Source: Antedon mediterranea
Taxonomy: Eukaryota; Echinodermata; Crinoidea; Comatulida; Antedonidae
DNA: 64,000 nucleotides
Assembly: GCF_964355755.1 (NCBI RefSeq)
Contig: NC_092679.1
Coordinates: 14,002,932 to 14,066,931, forward strand
Direction: 5' to 3'
Positions 61,160-64,000 of this stretch are shown piece after piece. Numbering within the stretch: position 1 is the first letter of the stretch; each line of letters starts with the position of its first letter. The translations under genes were made by a program, and so were the position numbers. The notes under the pieces were generated by a model. It was not told the DNA's origin, did not search any database, and saw only the letters and a program-made list of their open reading frames with translations.

Positions 61160-62720
61160 CCTACCCTACACAGCAAAATTTGAAATTCTAAGCAAGAAAA
61201 AAAAATCTTGTTTTAAGAAAAAATTCTTAAAATAAGTATTTTTTTTCTTGTCAAGATTTAAAATTACTTAAAACAAGAAATAATTTTCTAGAAAAGACAC
61301 ATTTTCTTAAATTAAGTTTTGCAATATTCTTGAAAATGCTTATTACAAGAAATATTTTACTTAAAATAAGAAGTCAATATCATTCTCTTCTTATTAAGAA
61401 TAGTTTTGCTTAAAACAAGATTTGAAAATACTTAATTTGAAAAGTATTTTACTTAAAATAAGAAATCTATATTATATTTATCCCTATCAAGAATAATTTT
61501 TCTTAAATCAAGATTGATGAATTTTAAAAATTACTTAAAACAATCAATATTTTTCTAGGTAAGACAAAGTTTCTTAAATTAGGTTTCGCAATAGTCTTGA
61601 AAATACTTGTTTTGAGAAATATTTTACTTAAAATAAGAAGTCAATTTCACACTACCCTTATCAAGATTATTTTTACTTGAATCAAGATTCGCAATATTCT
61701 TGAAAATGCTTATTACAAGAAATATTTTACTTAAAATAAGAAGTCAATATCATTCTCTTCTTATTAAGAATAGTTTTGCTTAAAACAAGATTTGAAAATA
61801 CTTAATTTGAAAAGTATTTTACTTAAAATAAGAAATCAATATTATATTTATCCCTATCAAGAATAATTTTTCTTAAATCAAGATTGATGAATTCTAAAAA
61901 TTACTTAAAACAATAAATATTTTTCTAGGTAAGACAAAGTTTCTTAAATTAGGTTTCGCAATATTCTTAAAAATACTTATTTTGAGAAATGTTTTACTTA
62001 AAATAAGAAGTCAATATCATACTATCTTATCAAGACTATTTTTGCTTAAATTGAGATTCGCAATATTTTAAAAAATACTTATTTTGAGAAATGTTTTACT
62101 TAAAATAAGAAGTCAATATCATACTATCTTATCAAGACTATTTTTACTTGAATCAAGATTCGCAATATTCTTAAAAATACTTATTTCGAGAAATGTTTTA
62201 CTTAAAATAAGAAGTCAATATCATACTATCTTATCAAGACTATTTTTGCTTAAATTGAGATTCGCAATATTTTAAAAAATACTTATTTTGAAAAATGTTT
62301 TACTTAAAATAAGAAGTCAATATCATACTATCCTATCAAGACTATTTTTGCTTGAATTCAGATTCGCAATATTCTGATTTTGAGAAATGTTTTACTTAAA
62401 ATAAGAAGTCAATATCATACTATCTTATCAAGACTATTTTTACTTGAATCAAGATTCGCAATATTCTTTAAAATACTTATTTTGAGAAATGTTTTACTTA
62501 AAATAAGAAGTCAATATCATACTATCTTATCAAGACTATTTTTGCTTAAATTGAGATTCGCAATATTTTAAAAAATACTTATTTTGAGAAATGTTTTACT
62601 TAAGATAAGAAGTCAATATCATACTATATCCTATCAAGACTATTTTTGCTTGAATTGAAGTCAATTCTATTTTAATATTCTGAAAAATACTTATTTTGAG
62701 AAATGTTTTACTTAAAATAG
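61160..62720. repeat. Tandem array of ~95-105 bp units with ACTTAAAATAAGAA motif
   Basis: About a dozen units, each with TTTTACTTAAAATAAGAAGT, CAATATCATACTATC, TTATCAAGACTATTTTTGCT and GATTCGCAATATTCT. The left part (61190-61560) is more diverged and starts ACACAGCAAAATTTGAAATTCTTA-like sequence with CTTGTTTTAAG. Two neighbouring blocks (61320-61560 and 61680-61920) are close duplicates, so a higher-order unit also exists. The two 63-codon frames are repeat translations. Confidence 0.78.
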
Positions 62721-63159
62721 ATTGTCATCCTTATATTCACACAACGGTAGAGCAGTTAGCACTTCAGTTTCAACTGATGAAAGAATCTGGGTAATCAAAC
62801 TGTTTGTGCTTTGAATAATCGATTGCACTGCAACCTAAAGAAAATAATATTGATTTAATATTTTTTATATTCAAGTTTTAATATGTTTAAAAACTAAGTT
62901 GTGCTTTAGTTGGGGAGCTATGCAGCCTAACAAAAAAAATGTTATTTGTAACAATGAAATTGGTCACAAAAAAATGCAACATAAACTTAGAGTGTATAAT
63001 GCCTAGGCCTAGGCCTAGTACCCAAGTCCTATAGTTACTATAGCTAATAGTCCTGTATAATAACAGTACCAGCAAGGCCTAGGAAATAGACGTATTTCTC
63101 TAATAAAAAATAGTTTAAAATGCATAATTGTTGTAATTTTAAAGCAAAATGGCTTACCT

Positions 63160-63690
63160 GTGGAATCTTGTTTCTCTCCTTTAATTTTAGTAGAAAGAAA
63201 TCAGCATTTTTTATACTATTATCTGCTTGTTCATCCTCTAGTTAGTAGGCCTTCTTGCTGAGCATCAACAAGATAATTAATATTAAACAATCATTAACAG
63301 TATAACAATACTAGAATTATCACTACTACTATCGTCAGTTGATAAATCATCCCCGTTATAATAGTTTTTTTCTTCATTAACTTCGTCAGTCTCCTAGTCT
63401 AGGCCTAGTTCTACTTCATCCTCAATTGGCATCCTCGTTTTCTCCAGGCATACTTATATACTGATGTTTCCATCGTCAACTGCAGGAGGTTGCCGATTGT
63501 TATACTCGTCCTTAAAATGGCGTCTTATGACATGCTTGTAAAACGAATTGTAAATTCCAAAGCTTGCCGGGCAGCGAACCACCAATTCCACATGTTACTC
63601 GAAAATTCGGAGTATTTCCATGAATTGAATTATAATGCCTTAGCAAATAGGGTAGCAAATACTGTACCTACTTCAGTTTACTGGCACCAA
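63160..63690 (-). pseudogene. Possible broken C2H2 zinc-finger gene fragment
   Basis: On the minus strand near 63636-63480, two adjacent frames together give LRHYNSIHGNTPNFRV, the cysteine pair of VTCGIGGC and the His pair of YKHVIRRH, then FKDEYNNRQPPAVDDGNIS. The cysteine and histidine halves are in different frames, so there is at least one frameshift. Further left, an acidic frame (EDEQADNSIKNADFFLLKLK) runs to ERNKIPQ and a good donor (CACAG|GTAAGC) at about 63159. These look like two exons of one gene of a transposon-associated zinc-finger type. I do not know the function. The plus-strand frame 63490-63783 overlaps and is less convincing. Confidence 0.35.
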
Positions 63691-64000
63691 CTTATCGCTT
63701 TTTTTCGGACTGCAACAAACATGTGTCATTATTATTGTCTGTCGTATTACTGTTGGTCCAGACGTTTTATAGATTTGCTTTAACCACCATGGAGGTTTAT
63801 ACCTCCATGCTTTAACGTTAAGCAGTATAATGACCTTATACATTCTGGGTAAAAGGCCAGCGATAATAGTTGAAAAACAACACTGTGTGTGGTCGATGAC
63901 CTAGCTCCCGGCGGGATCATGGCCAACGGTTTTTTAAAGTAATCATTCAAAATCTAGAGTTTGTAAGTACTGTAAAAGACACCTTTCATCGCAATTTATA

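Noticed and set aside
62750-62815. tRNA-like sequence (GGTAGAGCAGTTAGCA)
   Set aside because: Only an A-box-like string; no B-box or cloverleaf could be formed.
63490-63783. 97-codon plus-strand protein MASYDMLVKRIVNSK
   Set aside because: Overlaps the minus-strand zinc-finger-like block, which shows clearer motif content; kept only as an unlikely alternative.

Overview
The window looks like a piece of an AT-rich animal genome. It has spliced exons with consensus donors and acceptors, metazoan non-LTR retrotransposons, a BEL/Pao LTR element, a tyrosine-recombinase (Ngaro/DIRS-like) element, a tRNA-derived SINE and many MITEs. The recurrent AGGCCTAGGCCTAG strings, the Ngaro-type element and an LRR receptor-like gene suggest a marine deuterostome, most likely an echinoderm. 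That placement is inference. No bacterial-style operons, rRNA genes or CRISPR arrays are present.

Layout. 1-2.3 kb: minus-strand LINE with an SGNH/zinc-knuckle ORF1 and an endonuclease-RT ORF2 that runs off the window. 2.6-4.0 kb: two MITEs (TTAA and TA target duplications). 4.9-5.7 kb: truncated 3' copy of a membrane-protein gene. 5.9-10.2 kb: remnants of a small duplicated two-exon locus around a GACC-rich repeat. 10.2-11.8 kb: fold-back element with a CCTAGGACAACTA minisatellite. 11.8-16.4 kb: LINE 3' fragment and a decayed but long minus-strand LINE. 16.4-19.4 kb: dispersed and tandem repeats. 19.4-27.5 kb: fold-back element with minisatellite arms, split by a BEL/Pao retrotransposon with identical 168-bp LTRs. 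27.5-36.9 kb: two copies of a hAT-type MITE, the second split by a nearly intact LINE, plus another fold-back element (31.5-32.6 kb). 37.6-38.2 kb: dispersed repeat.

38.8-56.7 kb (minus strand): the only clear host gene. A series of short phase-2 leucine-rich-repeat exons leads to cysteine-rich GCC2/GCC3-like modules and a large exon with about eight transmembrane segments, followed by a short terminal exon. Its 5' end is not found. Its introns hold a SINE, an internally deleted LINE and a roughly 6-kb Ngaro-like element; a nested TTAA/MULE-like pair lies in another intron.

57.8-59.8 kb: another minus-strand LINE. 61.2-62.7 kb: tandem array of an ACTTAAAATAAGAA motif. 63.2-63.7 kb: possible broken zinc-finger exons.

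The dominant theme is nesting: LINE in hAT MITE, BEL in fold-back element, MULE-like element in TTAA element, GACC repeat in Ngaro RT. The order of insertion can be read directly. The most interesting coding object is the LRR-GCC2/3-multipass membrane protein gene and its truncated paralogue.
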